A DNA stretch of 63,995 nucleotides from Planctomycetota bacterium (GTDB lineage Bacteria; Planctomycetota; Planctomycetia; Isosphaerales; Isosphaeraceae): NCBI GenBank assembly GCA_028291545.1, contig JAQGHR010000123.1, positions 1-63,995 on the forward strand, read 5' to 3'. This document shows, piece by piece, positions 52,265-61,329 of the stretch. A program made the position numbers and the translations under genes. The number at the start of each line of letters is the position of its first letter. Within the stretch, counting starts at the first letter, position 1. The notes under the pieces are model-generated. The model had not been told where the DNA came from and did no database searches. It worked only from the letters and a program-made list of their open reading frames with translations.

Positions 52265-53044
52265 ATGAATCGGGTCTGGGCGCTGATGTTGACGATGACC
52301 ACGCTGGTCGTCTCGGGCTGCGGTGTCGCGGCGTACGACGTACGACTGAAGGACACGCTCGAGAAACTGCGATACGAGGCCAAGCTCAACAGCTTCCTCG
52401 AAAAGCCGGCCGAAGGCAAGTTCAAGGAACTTAACGTGTGGCTCCGCGTGCCCAAACCCCTGGTGGAAGACAAGCTGGCGCTGAACACCGCGCCGGGCGC
52501 GATCGACCACGGGGCGACCTTCACCGGCTCGCCCGTACCGCTCGCCGCCAAGGAGGGTGAGACCCCGCCGGTCCTGCCGCCGATGAAGCTCCACGTCCTG
52601 GTCCGCCAGAAGCCGAAAAAGGCCGCCGCCAAGAAGGGCGAGCCCCCGCCCACGGTCGACCCCAACGTCGCCAATCGCGCCGCCTTCATCGCCGACGTCA
52701 AGGCCACCCTGGCCGCCGCCTACGGCGGCGAGGCCGCGACCGACAAGGCGCCGGCGACCTTCAAGGCCAACAAGAACACATTCAAGGATCTCAAATTCAC
52801 CGCTGCCAGTGGCGACGACATCCGGGTCTACTTCGCCGAGGCCAACAAGGGCGATCTGGAGGTCGCCCTCGTCTTCGATATCCCGCCGGCACTGCGGACG
52901 AACGCCCTGGCCGGTTCCGGGGTCGATTACTGCCTCAAGTCCTTCGCCCTCGGCAACGCCGCCCGCAACTTGTTCAACAACGGCGGTAAGGCCGCCGGTG
53001 CCAAGGATGGGGCCAAGACCGGAGGCGATGCGGCGGCGTTCTGA
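52265..53044 (+). CDS. lipoprotein, unknown function
   Basis: 259 aa. Lipobox VVSGC at residues 15-19. The mature part has LKDTLEKLRYEAKLNSF, then ELNVWLRVPKPLVED, and a domain with FAEANKGDLEVALVFDIP near the end. Tail is Gly/Ala/Lys-rich. No family assigned. It is divergent from the P-II gene. Confidence 0.6.
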   Translation: MNRVWALMLTMTTLVVSGCGVAAYDVRLKDTLEKLRYEAKLNSFLEKPAEGKFKELNVWLRVPKPLVEDKLALNTAPGAIDHGATFTGSPVPLAAKEGETPPVLPPMKLHVLVRQKPKKAAAKKGEPPPTVDPNVANRAAFIADVKATLAAAYGGEAATDKAPATFKANKNTFKDLKFTAASGDDIRVYFAEANKGDLEVALVFDIPPALRTNALAGSGVDYCLKSFALGNAARNLFNNGGKAAGAKDGAKTGGDAAAF

Positions 53045-53173
53045 CACAGACCACCGCCCGGCCATTCGCGATCCGAGACCTGGCCGGCTCGCCCGCCCGC
53101 GATGAATTAAAATCCCCCGAGAGGACGCGAAACTCCCCCGGCCCTGGGGCCAGTCTTGTGCCGGGCTCGGAAT

Positions 53174-53260
53174 CCGGGTGGCACTGGCAGCTTGCCTGCC
53201 AGTGTCTTCGACCCCAAGCCAAGCCAAGCCACTGGCAGGCAAGCTGCCAGTGTCACCCGG
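53174..53260. repeat. 31-bp extragenic palindrome, copy 2
   Basis: Arms 53174-53204 and 53230-53260 pair at 30 of 31 positions. The core is shared with the copy at 41285-41362. Its spacer of 25 nt contains a tandem CCAAGC-type repeat. Confidence 0.75.
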
Positions 53261-53520
53261 CGATGAATTAAAATCTCCGGTGAGGAATCGAAACTCCTTT
53301 CGGGCAGGAATCACCGCCGATCCGAGGTCGAGACCGCTTCCGTCAAGAAAATCATCGCGACCGGGCCGAGGCTTGATCGCGGAATCCGCCGCATTGACGC
53401 GATTGGCGGCACAGCCGACTTCGGATCGGTTGCCTCTGGCTCAGACTGGGCCGGGGCTCGTCGCCAACGCGACGGGCACGTTTTCCGGGGACTCACGAGC
53501 TCCCCGCTTCGGGGACCGTA

Positions 53521-53567
53521 GGGCATGCTCGTGCGTGCCGGGCCTTGCGGCACTCACGAGCATGCCC
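53521..53567. repeat. 19-bp extragenic palindrome
   Basis: Arms 53521-53539 and 53549-53567 match at 18 of 19 positions with a 9-nt spacer. A related CTCACGAGC segment occurs just upstream (near 53491-53500), next to a short hairpin. Confidence 0.6.
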
Positions 53568-53645
53568 GACTTTCCCTCTGGCAAGCGTCTATATTAGACG
53601 CCGACACCGGGCGCCGGGCGGCGTCAGGATCGGTGACCGGGCCGA

Positions 53646-54386
53646 CTAGGGCCGTGCTCTCAAGTCTGCGGATGCGTCGAATCCGCGCCATTCCCAGGCG
53701 CCGCCTTCCACGACAAGAGCAGCGACGTAACCGGGTTCCGTCGCGATGTCGCGCATCGTCCACGGGGTCGGGTCGTTGCCCCTCGCGGCCATCGCGAAGG
53801 GCTCGTGCAGGGGATCGACCTGGGCCGGGACGTCGAAGCTATCCAGCGGGATCGAGATCCCCACGCCGATCGCCTTGATGTACGCTTCCTTTCGCGTCCA
53901 GATATGAAAGAACGCCTCGTTCTTCCGGGTGTCGGGGAGCTTCAAGAACGTCTCGCACTCGCTCGCGGAGAAGAAGCGGGCGGCGATCCGCTCTCCCTCC
54001 TGCATCGGACGAACCTGCTCGATGTCGATGCCGACGCGACGATCGCGAGACACGGCCAGGATCGCCCGGTCGGCCGAATGGCTGAGATTGAATTCCAGAC
54101 GGCTCCCCTCCAATCGCGGCTTGCCATGCGTGTTCGTGGCGAAGCTCAAGCATCTCGGGTCTTCCGCAAGGTAGGCGCCGAGCACCCGTCTCATCGTCGC
54201 CCGCCCAACAACGAATCGCGATCGATGCCCCTCCGCGCGAAACCGATCGGCTCGCCGGAGTTCGTCATCCGAGAGGATCGTGCGCAAGTCCCCGACAACC
54301 TCGTCGGGTTCCACCAGCGCGATTCGCCAGACATGGATCTCTCGATCCGATGCCGTGATTCCTCGGGGAAGATCGTTCATGCCCAT
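53646..54386 (-). CDS. 4'-phosphopantetheinyl transferase (Sfp-type)
   Basis: 246 aa. Mg-binding motif GIDIEQ with Asp/Glu, FHIWTRKEAYIKAIG with the catalytic Glu and Lys, and NLSHSADRAILAV ahead of it mark the Sfp/Gsp type, which converts apo carrier proteins to holo form for polyketide, peptide or fatty acid synthesis. No carrier protein or megasynthase is in this window. ATG at 54386 or 54380. Confidence 0.88.
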   Translation of the reverse strand: MGMNDLPRGITASDREIHVWRIALVEPDEVVGDLRTILSDDELRRADRFRAEGHRSRFVVGRATMRRVLGAYLAEDPRCLSFATNTHGKPRLEGSRLEFNLSHSADRAILAVSRDRRVGIDIEQVRPMQEGERIAARFFSASECETFLKLPDTRKNEAFFHIWTRKEAYIKAIGVGISIPLDSFDVPAQVDPLHEPFAMAARGNDPTPWTMRDIATEPGYVAALVVEGGAWEWRGFDASADLRARP

Positions 54387-54737
54387 GAGATCGGCGCGGG
54401 GATGGGGATGGTCGTCGAGTCGCCGGATGAGTCTAGCAAATCTCCACAGGTTCCTCCTGGCTCTTGAGAAGGTGAGCAGCGAAACCGAAGAGTTTCACGC
54501 AGAGACGCGGAGGAAGCGAGCATCACGAGGTTGGAAGGCAGGGTGCAGGTTTTGGACGTCCAAGGGTTCTCTCGAACTTCCTTCTGGCCCGGGCTGTCCT
54601 CTGCATCTCGCCCTCTTCTCTTCGCCCCCTCCCCGCCTCTGCGTGAAACTCTCCGATTGCTGGCCCGAAATGGCCTCCACCCGTATGATGCCTTCGGTAT
54701 CGGGTGCAGGATGAGAGGCTTCCGGGGGCGGTTCGCG
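54387..54737. other. 350-nt intergenic region carrying a possible MITE
   Basis: No gene is visible. The middle is the 164-bp inverted-repeat element (54489-54652). Confidence 0.5.
54489..54652. mobile_element. 164-bp inverted-repeat element, possible MITE
   Basis: Terminal arms at 54489-54513 and 54628-54652 match at 23 of 25 positions. No coding capacity inside. It resembles miniature inverted-repeat elements; no clear target duplication is seen, so mobility is not shown. Confidence 0.45.
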
Positions 54738-56057
54738 ATGGCCAGGCACGTGACGCAATCGCTCTTCGGTGAGCCCGAGGACGAGCCGATTGCCGAGGTC
54801 GGAGCCGACGCCCCACTCGCCGAGCGGATGCGGCCGCGATCGCTGGAGGAGTTCGTCGGCCAGGGCCACCTCCTGGGCCAGGGACGACTCATCCGCAAGC
54901 TTGTGGAGGGCGGAGGCACGCTGCCGTCGCTGATCCTTTGGGGGCCGCCCGGGACCGGCAAGACGACGCTGGCACGCCTGCTCGCCGTTCGGTCTGGCAC
55001 CCGGTTCGTCCCCCTCTCGGCCGTCCTGTCGGGGGTCAAGGAGCTGCGAGACGCAATCGCCGAGGCCCGGGAGACGAAACGTCGCGGCAGGCGCACGCTG
55101 CTGTTCATCGACGAGATCCACCGCTTCAACAAGGCCCAGCAAGACGCCCTGCTGCCGGCCGTCGAGGACGGGACCGTCACGCTGATCGGCGCGACGACCG
55201 AGAACCCCTCGTTCGAGGTCAACGCCGCGCTCCTGTCCCGGGCGCGGGTCGTCACGCTCCAGCCCCTTTCCGCCGAGGACATCCAGGAAATCCTCAAGCG
55301 GGCGATGGCCGACCCCGAGCATGGCGTCGCGACCCTCCGGCCGGATTTGGCGGAGGAGTCCCTCGCCCGGCTGGCGACCGCGTCAGGCGGCGATGCACGC
55401 GTCGCCCTGACCGCCCTGGAGTCCTCGGTGCTGGCGACCGAACCGGGGGAGGACGGGTCGCGGCGCGTGGACCAGGAGACGCTGATCGAGGCGGTGGGAC
55501 GCGCTCGCTACGCCTACGATAAGGGCGGCGAAGAACACTACAACCTGATCTCGGCGATGATCAAGAGCCTGCGGAACTCGGACGCGAACGCCGCGCTTTA
55601 CTGGCTGGCCCGCCTGATCGAGGGCGGGGCCGATCCCGTGTTCATCGCTCGCCGACTCTGCATCCTCGCGTCCGAGGACATCGGGCTGGCCGATCCGCAG
55701 GCCATGGTCCAGGCCGCCTCCGCCGCTCAGATCGTCCAGCTCATAGGCTTACCAGAGGGGCTTTACCCGCTGTCCCAGGCGACGGTTTACCTGGCCCTGG
55801 CCCCGAAGTCCAATGCCTTGAAGCGAGCCTATTTCACTGCCGCCGAGGATGCCGCCGCCACGGCCCGGGAGCCGGTCCCGCTTCACCTGCGAAACGCCGT
55901 GACCGGACTGATGAAGTCCGAAGGCTACGGCCGGGGTTACCGTTACGTCCACGACGATCCCGACGCGAAGGGCCAGATGAACTGCCTGCCGGAGTCCCTC
56001 GCCGGCAGCGCGTACCTCGATCCCGACGAACCAGGACGGCCTTCCGAAACCTCGTGA
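54738..56057 (+). CDS. rarA: replication-associated recombination ATPase
   Basis: 439 aa, AAA+ protein of the RarA/MgsA/WRNIP1 family acting at stalled forks. Walker A GPPGTGKTT, Walker B FIDEIHRFNKAQQDALLP, sensor LIGATTENPSFEVN and arginine finger LLSRARV are all present, followed by the tetramerisation domain (IKSLRNSDANAALYWLARLI). Start at ATG 54738 begins RHVTQSLFGE; the site upstream is weak. Confidence 0.93.
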   Translation: MARHVTQSLFGEPEDEPIAEVGADAPLAERMRPRSLEEFVGQGHLLGQGRLIRKLVEGGGTLPSLILWGPPGTGKTTLARLLAVRSGTRFVPLSAVLSGVKELRDAIAEARETKRRGRRTLLFIDEIHRFNKAQQDALLPAVEDGTVTLIGATTENPSFEVNAALLSRARVVTLQPLSAEDIQEILKRAMADPEHGVATLRPDLAEESLARLATASGGDARVALTALESSVLATEPGEDGSRRVDQETLIEAVGRARYAYDKGGEEHYNLISAMIKSLRNSDANAALYWLARLIEGGADPVFIARRLCILASEDIGLADPQAMVQAASAAQIVQLIGLPEGLYPLSQATVYLALAPKSNALKRAYFTAAEDAAATAREPVPLHLRNAVTGLMKSEGYGRGYRYVHDDPDAKGQMNCLPESLAGSAYLDPDEPGRPSETS

Positions 56058-56143
56058 GCAGCCGAGGCCGCCCCGGGCTCGCCGTTTGCAGGCTTGGCCC
56101 CGGGTGACTTCAGGGGCGGCCGGTTTTCACGGGGAGGTACGGC

Positions 56144-57178
56144 ATGGCCGCACGGTTAAAAAAGCTGAGCGATCAGGTCATTGTGATCACCGGGGCGTCC
56201 TCCGGCATCGGCCTGAAGACGGCCCGGATGGCGGCCTCTCGTGGCGCACGCCTCATGCTGGCGGCGCGGAATGAGCCGGCACTTCGCGTCCTGACGGACG
56301 AGATCGTCCGTGAGGGTGGGTCCGCGACCTACGTCGTGGCGGATGTGGGGAAGGAGGAGGACGTGAAGGCCGTCGCCCAGGCCGCCGTCGAGCGGTTCGG
56401 CGGGTTTGATACCTGGGTGAACGATGCCGGGGCGGCGATTTATGGGCACCTGACCGAAGTCGCCACGCCCGATAGCCGCCGGCTTTTCGAGACGAATTTC
56501 TGGGGTGTCGTCTACGGGTCGTTGGAGGCGGCGCGGTACTTCCGCACGCGGGACGGGGCCTACGCCGGGGCGATCATCAATCTTGGCTCGATCCTGTCGG
56601 ACCGCGCGATCCCGATCATCGGCATGTACTGCGCCTCGAAGCACGCGGTCAAGGGTTTCACCGACGCCCTTCGGATGGAATTGGAGGAGGAGGGCGTCCC
56701 CGTCTCGGTCTCGCTCATCAAGCCGAGTAGCATCGACACGCCATTCCCGCAACATGCCCGGAACTATATGGATCAGGAGCCGACCCTGCCCCCGCCGCTG
56801 TACGCGCCGGACGTGGTGGCACGGACCATCCTGCACTGCGCGGAGACACCCGTGAGGGACGTGACGGTCGGTGCGGGTGGCAAGGTCCTGGTGGTCATGG
56901 GGCAGATCGCCCCGCGAATCACGGACAAATTCATGGAGGCCACGCTACCCAGGGCCCAAAAGAAAGGCGAACCGCCGCGAGACCCGAAGGGCGCCCTGTA
57001 TGCTCCGACGTTCGGGCTGAAGGAGCGGGGCGATTACTCCGGCCCGGTCCTGGAATCGAGCCTCTACACGGCGGCGTGCCTGCACCCCATGCTGGTCGCG
57101 GCCCTCGGCCTGGGAGCGGGCCTGACCGTCGCGGCACTGTTACGACGTAAGCCGCAGTCGAGAATCGGATTCGGCTGA
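56144..57178 (+). CDS. short-chain dehydrogenase/reductase with C-terminal membrane anchor
   Basis: 344 aa. Classical SDR at 1-250: TGASSGIGLK, the N-D-A-G variant of NNAG, Ser in NLGSILSD and Tyr-x3-Lys in MYCASKHAVKG. Extra 100 aa include a C-terminal helix (MLVAALGLGAGLTVAALL) that would tether it to the membrane. Substrate unknown. GGGAGG precedes the ATG. Confidence 0.87.
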   Translation: MAARLKKLSDQVIVITGASSGIGLKTARMAASRGARLMLAARNEPALRVLTDEIVREGGSATYVVADVGKEEDVKAVAQAAVERFGGFDTWVNDAGAAIYGHLTEVATPDSRRLFETNFWGVVYGSLEAARYFRTRDGAYAGAIINLGSILSDRAIPIIGMYCASKHAVKGFTDALRMELEEEGVPVSVSLIKPSSIDTPFPQHARNYMDQEPTLPPPLYAPDVVARTILHCAETPVRDVTVGAGGKVLVVMGQIAPRITDKFMEATLPRAQKKGEPPRDPKGALYAPTFGLKERGDYSGPVLESSLYTAACLHPMLVAALGLGAGLTVAALLRRKPQSRIGFG

Positions 57179-57206
57179 ACGACCTCACGTTCGAAGGAGG
57201 TGGCTC

Positions 57207-58370
57207 ATGACCAGACTTTCGGTCCTGATCTTGCTCTCGGCCGTGACCTTTGCTCGCGCCGACGAGCCGAAGCTCCCCGTCGCGCAACCGGTCGGCCGGC
57301 TTGAGCTTGTGGCAACCTTCGACGGCCCGATGCCGACCGGCGTCACGGTCTCCCGATCGGGCCGAATCTTCGTCAACTTCCCGCGGTGGGGCGACAAGGT
57401 GGACTTCACCGTCGCCGAGCTGAAGGATGGCAAGGCCGTCGCCTATCCGGATGCCGCGATCAATCGCCCCGACAAGAACCGTCCCGGCGAAACGCTCATC
57501 TCCGTGCAGAGTGTCGTTGTGGACCCGGACGACCGTTTATGGATCGTTGATACCGGCAGCATCGAGTTCGGCCCGGCATTACCCGGCGGGCCGAAGCTGG
57601 TCGGCGTGGATCTGAAGACCGGTCATGTGTTCAAGACTATTTCATTCCCGGAAGACGTGGCGTTGAGAACCTCTTACGTGAATGACGTTCGGTTCGACCT
57701 TCGCCGCGGTACGGCCGGCGTCGCCTACCTCACCGACTCCTCGAAAGATGGTCCGAACGGCCTCATCGTGGTGGACCTGGCAAACGGCAGGAGCCGCCGT
57801 CGGCTCCACGATCATCCGTCCACGAAGGCGGATAAAAACTTCCTGCCGCTGGTTGAGGGCCGGCCCCTGGTGAATCGTCCGCCGGGGGGTAAACCGACGC
57901 CCATGAGCTTCGGTTCCGACGGGATCGCGATCAGCCAGGATGGCAATCACCTCATCTACTGCCCGCTCTCCAGTCGCCGGCTCTACCGCGTCGCCACGGA
58001 CGTGCTCCTGAACGCGGACGCGACCGACGCCGAGGTGGCGAACGCCGTCGAATCGCTGGGCACGCGCCCGTTCGCGTCCGATGGGCTCGAATCGGACGAC
58101 CAGGGCCGGCTCTACCTCACGAACTACGAGGACAACGCCGTCATGCGGCGCGGGCCCGACGGCGGCTACGAGACCCTGGTCTACGACGGGCGGGCGCTCT
58201 GGCCGGACACCTTGTCACTCGCGGCGGACGGGCACCTGTATTTCACCGCGAATCAGTTGCACCGCCAGAAGCGGTTCCAGGAGGGCAAGGATCTGCGGCA
58301 AACGCCCTATTCCCTGTTCCGCATCAAGGTCGATGGCGGCCCGGTGACTCTGCGGCGCGACGGGCCTTGA
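57207..58370 (+). CDS. secreted major-royal-jelly / yellow-like six-bladed propeller protein
   Basis: 387 aa. Signal peptide (1-18). Propeller blades include VTVSRSGRIFVNFPRW, VVVDPDDRLWIVDTG, and GIAISQDGNHLIYCPLSSRR followed by FASDGLESDDQGRLYLTNY: the MRJP/yellow family pattern, a relative of SMP-30 gluconolactonases. A small-molecule-binding or lactonase role is inferred. An ideal GGAGG lies upstream of the ATG, 28 nt after the SDR stop, so they probably share a transcript. Confidence 0.82.
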   Translation: MTRLSVLILLSAVTFARADEPKLPVAQPVGRLELVATFDGPMPTGVTVSRSGRIFVNFPRWGDKVDFTVAELKDGKAVAYPDAAINRPDKNRPGETLISVQSVVVDPDDRLWIVDTGSIEFGPALPGGPKLVGVDLKTGHVFKTISFPEDVALRTSYVNDVRFDLRRGTAGVAYLTDSSKDGPNGLIVVDLANGRSRRRLHDHPSTKADKNFLPLVEGRPLVNRPPGGKPTPMSFGSDGIAISQDGNHLIYCPLSSRRLYRVATDVLLNADATDAEVANAVESLGTRPFASDGLESDDQGRLYLTNYEDNAVMRRGPDGGYETLVYDGRALWPDTLSLAADGHLYFTANQLHRQKRFQEGKDLRQTPYSLFRIKVDGGPVTLRRDGP

Positions 58371-58395
58371 CGCGAATCATGTAGAAAACCCCTCA

Positions 58396-58443
58396 GCGCA
58401 ACCCACCGGGCTTCGGTCGGGACTGAAGCCCGGTGGGTTGCGC
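58396..58443. repeat. perfect 19-bp palindrome
   Basis: Arms 58396-58414 and 58425-58443 pair perfectly with a 10-nt spacer, 26 nt after the MRJP gene stop. It is situated like a terminator but without a U-run; a dispersed extragenic palindrome is likely. Confidence 0.6.
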
Positions 58444-58512
58444 CGTTGTGGTCGCTGGAGCCTATGCCATGAATCGGCCCCGACTGATCCCGCGAACGAC
58501 GGGTGGCCCGCC

Positions 58513-59046
58513 ATGTTCCGGTCCGAGTCTCGCGTCCGCGTGACCCTGTTCGAGCTCATGGCGCTGACCGCCGGCATGGCGATCGGACTGTGGCTTATCG
58601 TGCCCCAATTGAGGAAGGGGCCGACAGCCGGGTCGCCCAACGTCGTGATGGGGCTGCTGGCGTTCTCGCTGGGCGGGTTGTCGCTGGCCGGGCCGCCGCT
58701 GTTGCTCTGGGAGCGGAGGCGGAGTCGAAGAACCTGGGGCGCGGGACGGGTAATGTGGTTCTCGCAGGGGATGGCGTCGTGGCTGCTCTGGCCGCCCATC
58801 GTCTATTCGCGGGCCAGGGGCGGTGATCTGCCGGGGATGGCAACCGGCTGCTACATGTACGGAACGCCGCTGATGGCGATTTACATGACGGCCGCCCTCG
58901 TCTGCGGCGGATGGCTACGCAAGCGTCGCCGACGCGCCCGGAGGCATTCCTGGCGGGAGCGATTTGGCCTGGGGTTGGCCCTGGTCTGGGCGTGCTTCGG
59001 CCTGTACATTCTCTCGATATTCTACCGCGAGGATTTTCGACGCTGA
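58513..59046 (+). CDS. membrane protein, unknown
   Basis: 177 aa with five hydrophobic segments, beginning TLFELMALTAGMAIGLWLIV, a planctomycete-type opening, then GLLAFSLGGLSLAGPPLLLW, SQGMASWLLWPPIVY, LMAIYMTAALVCGGWL and LGLALVWACFGLYILSIF. Basic loop KRRRRARRHSWRER. Start ATG 58513. No family assigned. Confidence 0.55.
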   Translation: MFRSESRVRVTLFELMALTAGMAIGLWLIVPQLRKGPTAGSPNVVMGLLAFSLGGLSLAGPPLLLWERRRSRRTWGAGRVMWFSQGMASWLLWPPIVYSRARGGDLPGMATGCYMYGTPLMAIYMTAALVCGGWLRKRRRRARRHSWRERFGLGLALVWACFGLYILSIFYREDFRR

Positions 59047-59062
59047 TCCGAAGGATGCCCCC

Positions 59063-59902
59063 ATGAAGATCGGGATGAACCTGCTGCTCTGGACCGATAT
59101 GGTGACCGCCGAGCACGACGCGCTGCTCGATCAGATCAAGGCGATCGGTTTCGACTCGGTCGAGATCCCGATCTTCGACACGAGCGATCTGGCACCCTAC
59201 AAGCGGCTCGGCGATCGTCTCAAGTCGCTCGGCCTGGGCGCGACGGCCGTGACCGTGATGTCGCCCGAGACGAACCCGATCTCGCCCGACAAAGCGATCC
59301 GCGACGCGGCGGTCGCCCACCTCGACCGCGTGATGGAATGCGGCCAGCAGTTCGGTTGCGAGATCCTCTGCGGCCCGACCCATTCGGCCATCGGCGTGTT
59401 CTCGGGCAACGGACCCACCGAGGACGAGTTCAAGGCGGGCGTCGAGACCCTGCAACGCGCCGGCGAGAAGGCCCAGGCCCGCAACATCAAGATTGCCACG
59501 GAGTACCTCAACCGCTTCGAGATCTACTTCCTCACCACGGCCGCCCAGGCCTCCCGGTTCATCAAGGCCGTCAATCATCCTTACGTGAAGATGATGTACG
59601 ACAGCTTCCACGGCCACATCGAGGAGAAGGACCAGGCCAAAGCGATCGCCTCGTGCGCCAACGAGACGATTCACGTCCATGTCTCCGAGAACGACCGAGG
59701 CATCCCCGGCACCGGGCAGGTGGACTGGGATTCATTCTTCGGCGGATTCAAGACGACCGGGTACGACGGCTACTACACCATCGAAGCCTTCGGCCGCGCC
59801 CTCCCCGCCCTGGCCGCCGCCACGAAGGTCTGGCGAGACCTCTTCCCCGACGCCATGGGGCTCTGCCGCGACGGCTTCGCGTTCATCAAGAAGAGTGTGT
59901 AG
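59063..59902 (+). CDS. sugar phosphate isomerase/epimerase (TIM barrel, psicose/tagatose 3-epimerase-like)
   Basis: 279 aa AP-endonuclease-2-type barrel. MKIGMNLLLWTDMVT begins strand 1; metal ligands are expected from ATEYLNRFE (Glu), MMYDSFHGHIEE (Asp, His), HVHVSENDRGIPG and YYTIEAFG (Glu), the set seen in D-tagatose 3-epimerases. GAAGGA precedes the ATG. The substrate is inferred only. Confidence 0.85.
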   Translation: MKIGMNLLLWTDMVTAEHDALLDQIKAIGFDSVEIPIFDTSDLAPYKRLGDRLKSLGLGATAVTVMSPETNPISPDKAIRDAAVAHLDRVMECGQQFGCEILCGPTHSAIGVFSGNGPTEDEFKAGVETLQRAGEKAQARNIKIATEYLNRFEIYFLTTAAQASRFIKAVNHPYVKMMYDSFHGHIEEKDQAKAIASCANETIHVHVSENDRGIPGTGQVDWDSFFGGFKTTGYDGYYTIEAFGRALPALAAATKVWRDLFPDAMGLCRDGFAFIKKSV

Positions 59903-59965
59903 CGCGGGTCCGACCCACCGCCTCGCTTGAGAAATGACGACTCGCCGCCCCCAAAAGGACGATCC

Positions 59966-60664
59966 ATGATTCCGTCCCGTGTTCTCCTGGTCGGCATTGT
60001 CGCCGGGGCCATTCTGGCCTCGGCATTCTTCACGCAAGCTTCCCTCCTGGCGGCGCGTCGGCAGCGACAGGCGGCCCAGGATGCGCTCGCCGTGGCCGCG
60101 TTCCTGCAAGAGCCGCCCACCGCCAAGGCCGCGCCGGCGCAACGTCCCCAGGGCAAGGTGCAGCCTCGCGCGAGTGGCCGGAAGGTCAAGGTGGACCCCG
60201 CCGCGATCACGGTCGACGATGGCGACACGGTGACGATCCGCTGGGGCGACAAGGACGACGAGATCGTCCGGATCCTGGGCATCGACACGCCCGAGACGCA
60301 GCACATCGAGCACAATATCCCGATCGATCAGCCCTATGGACGCGAGGCCCAGACCTTCGCGCAAGGGGCGTTCTCGGTCGCCACCGACGTCGAATTGCTG
60401 CGATGCACCACGATCGATCCCTACGGTCGGACATTGGGCTACCTGTTCCTGAACGGCAAGAATTACTCCCTGCTCGTGATCAAGGCCCGGCTCGCCGAGG
60501 AGAGCGTCAGTCGCTACGGAGACAACGGTTTCCCCGAGATCGCCGCCGAGGTCAAGGCCGCCGCCAAAGCCGCCGGGCCGTTGCCGTTCGAGTCTCCGGG
60601 GCTGTTTCGGAGCCGGATGCGCCCCCTTTCGGACTGGATGAAGTCGCAGACTCCGGCCAGATGA
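59966..60664 (+). CDS. membrane-anchored staphylococcal-nuclease-like (SNase) protein
   Basis: 232 aa. N-terminal signal anchor (1-27), a Pro/Ala linker, then an SNase OB-fold: VDDGDTVTIRW, RILGIDTPET with Arg and Asp/Glu of the Ca site, YGREA and DPYGRTLGYLF. The catalytic Arg-Asp-Glu-Arg pattern is preserved. AAAAGGA precedes the ATG. Its TGA overlaps an ATG for the next gene's frame, though a better start lies downstream. Confidence 0.85.
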   Translation: MIPSRVLLVGIVAGAILASAFFTQASLLAARRQRQAAQDALAVAAFLQEPPTAKAAPAQRPQGKVQPRASGRKVKVDPAAITVDDGDTVTIRWGDKDDEIVRILGIDTPETQHIEHNIPIDQPYGREAQTFAQGAFSVATDVELLRCTTIDPYGRTLGYLFLNGKNYSLLVIKARLAEESVSRYGDNGFPEIAAEVKAAAKAAGPLPFESPGLFRSRMRPLSDWMKSQTPAR

Positions 60665-60714
60665 CGAACCGGCTCGCGGCTTCGGGTGTCAATCCGCGAG
60701 GGAGGACCGATTTC

Positions 60715-61329
60715 ATGGAACTCATCGGCCTGAACGGCGAGCGTGTCCGGCTCGTGCCGCCGGACCGCTCGTTGCACCTGGAAATCGCCCTGCTGTGGAT
60801 GAACGATCCCGAGGTCACGGCGACCATCGAGATGAACCTTGGCGCGACCCGCAAGCAGGAAGAGGCGTTCTTCGATCGCGTCGAGGCCCGAAGCGACGCC
60901 GACATGTTCTGGGCCTTGCTGGCCGAGGACGAGCGACACATCGGGTTCATCGACTTGCACGAGGTCTCGCTGCGGCATCGCTCGGCGATCGGCGGTCTCT
61001 TGATCGGAGATCGCTCGGCCTGGGGCAAGGGCTACGCGAGCGAAGCCGTCGGCGTCCGCACCCGGTTTGCCTTCGACCAGATGGGGCTGCATCGCCTCGA
61101 AGGCCACACGATCTGCCCGGCCATGCGTCGCGTGTACGAGAAGTGCGGCTATCGCCACGAAGGGACCTGGCGCGAGAAGATCTGGCGCGGCGGCCGATGG
61201 CACGACGCGAGCCTGTACGCCATCCTCGAATCCGACTACGCGAAGACGGCCGCCACGTCCAGGTCAATCCCCGGCAGCACCGCCGAGACGACCCGATCGC
61301 CGATCCCGAACTCGCCCGAGGGACGGTAG
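60715..61329 (+). CDS. GNAT N-acetyltransferase (RimJ/RimL-like)
   Basis: 204 aa. GNAT core: GLLIGDRSAWGKGYASEAV (acetyl-CoA Q/R-x-x-G-x-G/A loop), MGLHRLEGHT, and AMRRVYEKCGYRHEGTWRE. GGGAGG is 9 nt upstream of ATG 60715. The last 94 nt lie over the convergent Uma2 gene, so the final 25 residues (poor in structure) may be over-read. Confidence 0.83.
   Translation: MELIGLNGERVRLVPPDRSLHLEIALLWMNDPEVTATIEMNLGATRKQEEAFFDRVEARSDADMFWALLAEDERHIGFIDLHEVSLRHRSAIGGLLIGDRSAWGKGYASEAVGVRTRFAFDQMGLHRLEGHTICPAMRRVYEKCGYRHEGTWREKIWRGGRWHDASLYAILESDYAKTAATSRSIPGSTAETTRSPIPNSPEGR

Larger units (their letters stand above)
53045..53645. other. 600-nt gene-free region with repeats
   Basis: No credible gene. 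It contains two direct repeats of a 37-bp unit (53100-53136 and 53261-53297), the 31-bp palindrome (53174-53260) and a second palindrome (53521-53567). I see nothing else. Confidence 0.6.

Noticed and set aside
53100..53297. Repeat pair ending in CGAAAC, resembling a CRISPR repeat
   Set aside because: Only two copies, about 161 nt apart with a palindrome between them, and no cas genes; this is not CRISPR spacing.
60661..60714. Start of the GNAT gene at ATG 60661, overlapping the nuclease stop
   Set aside because: Possible, but a strong GGGAGG supports ATG 60715 and the extra 18 residues are not GNAT-like.
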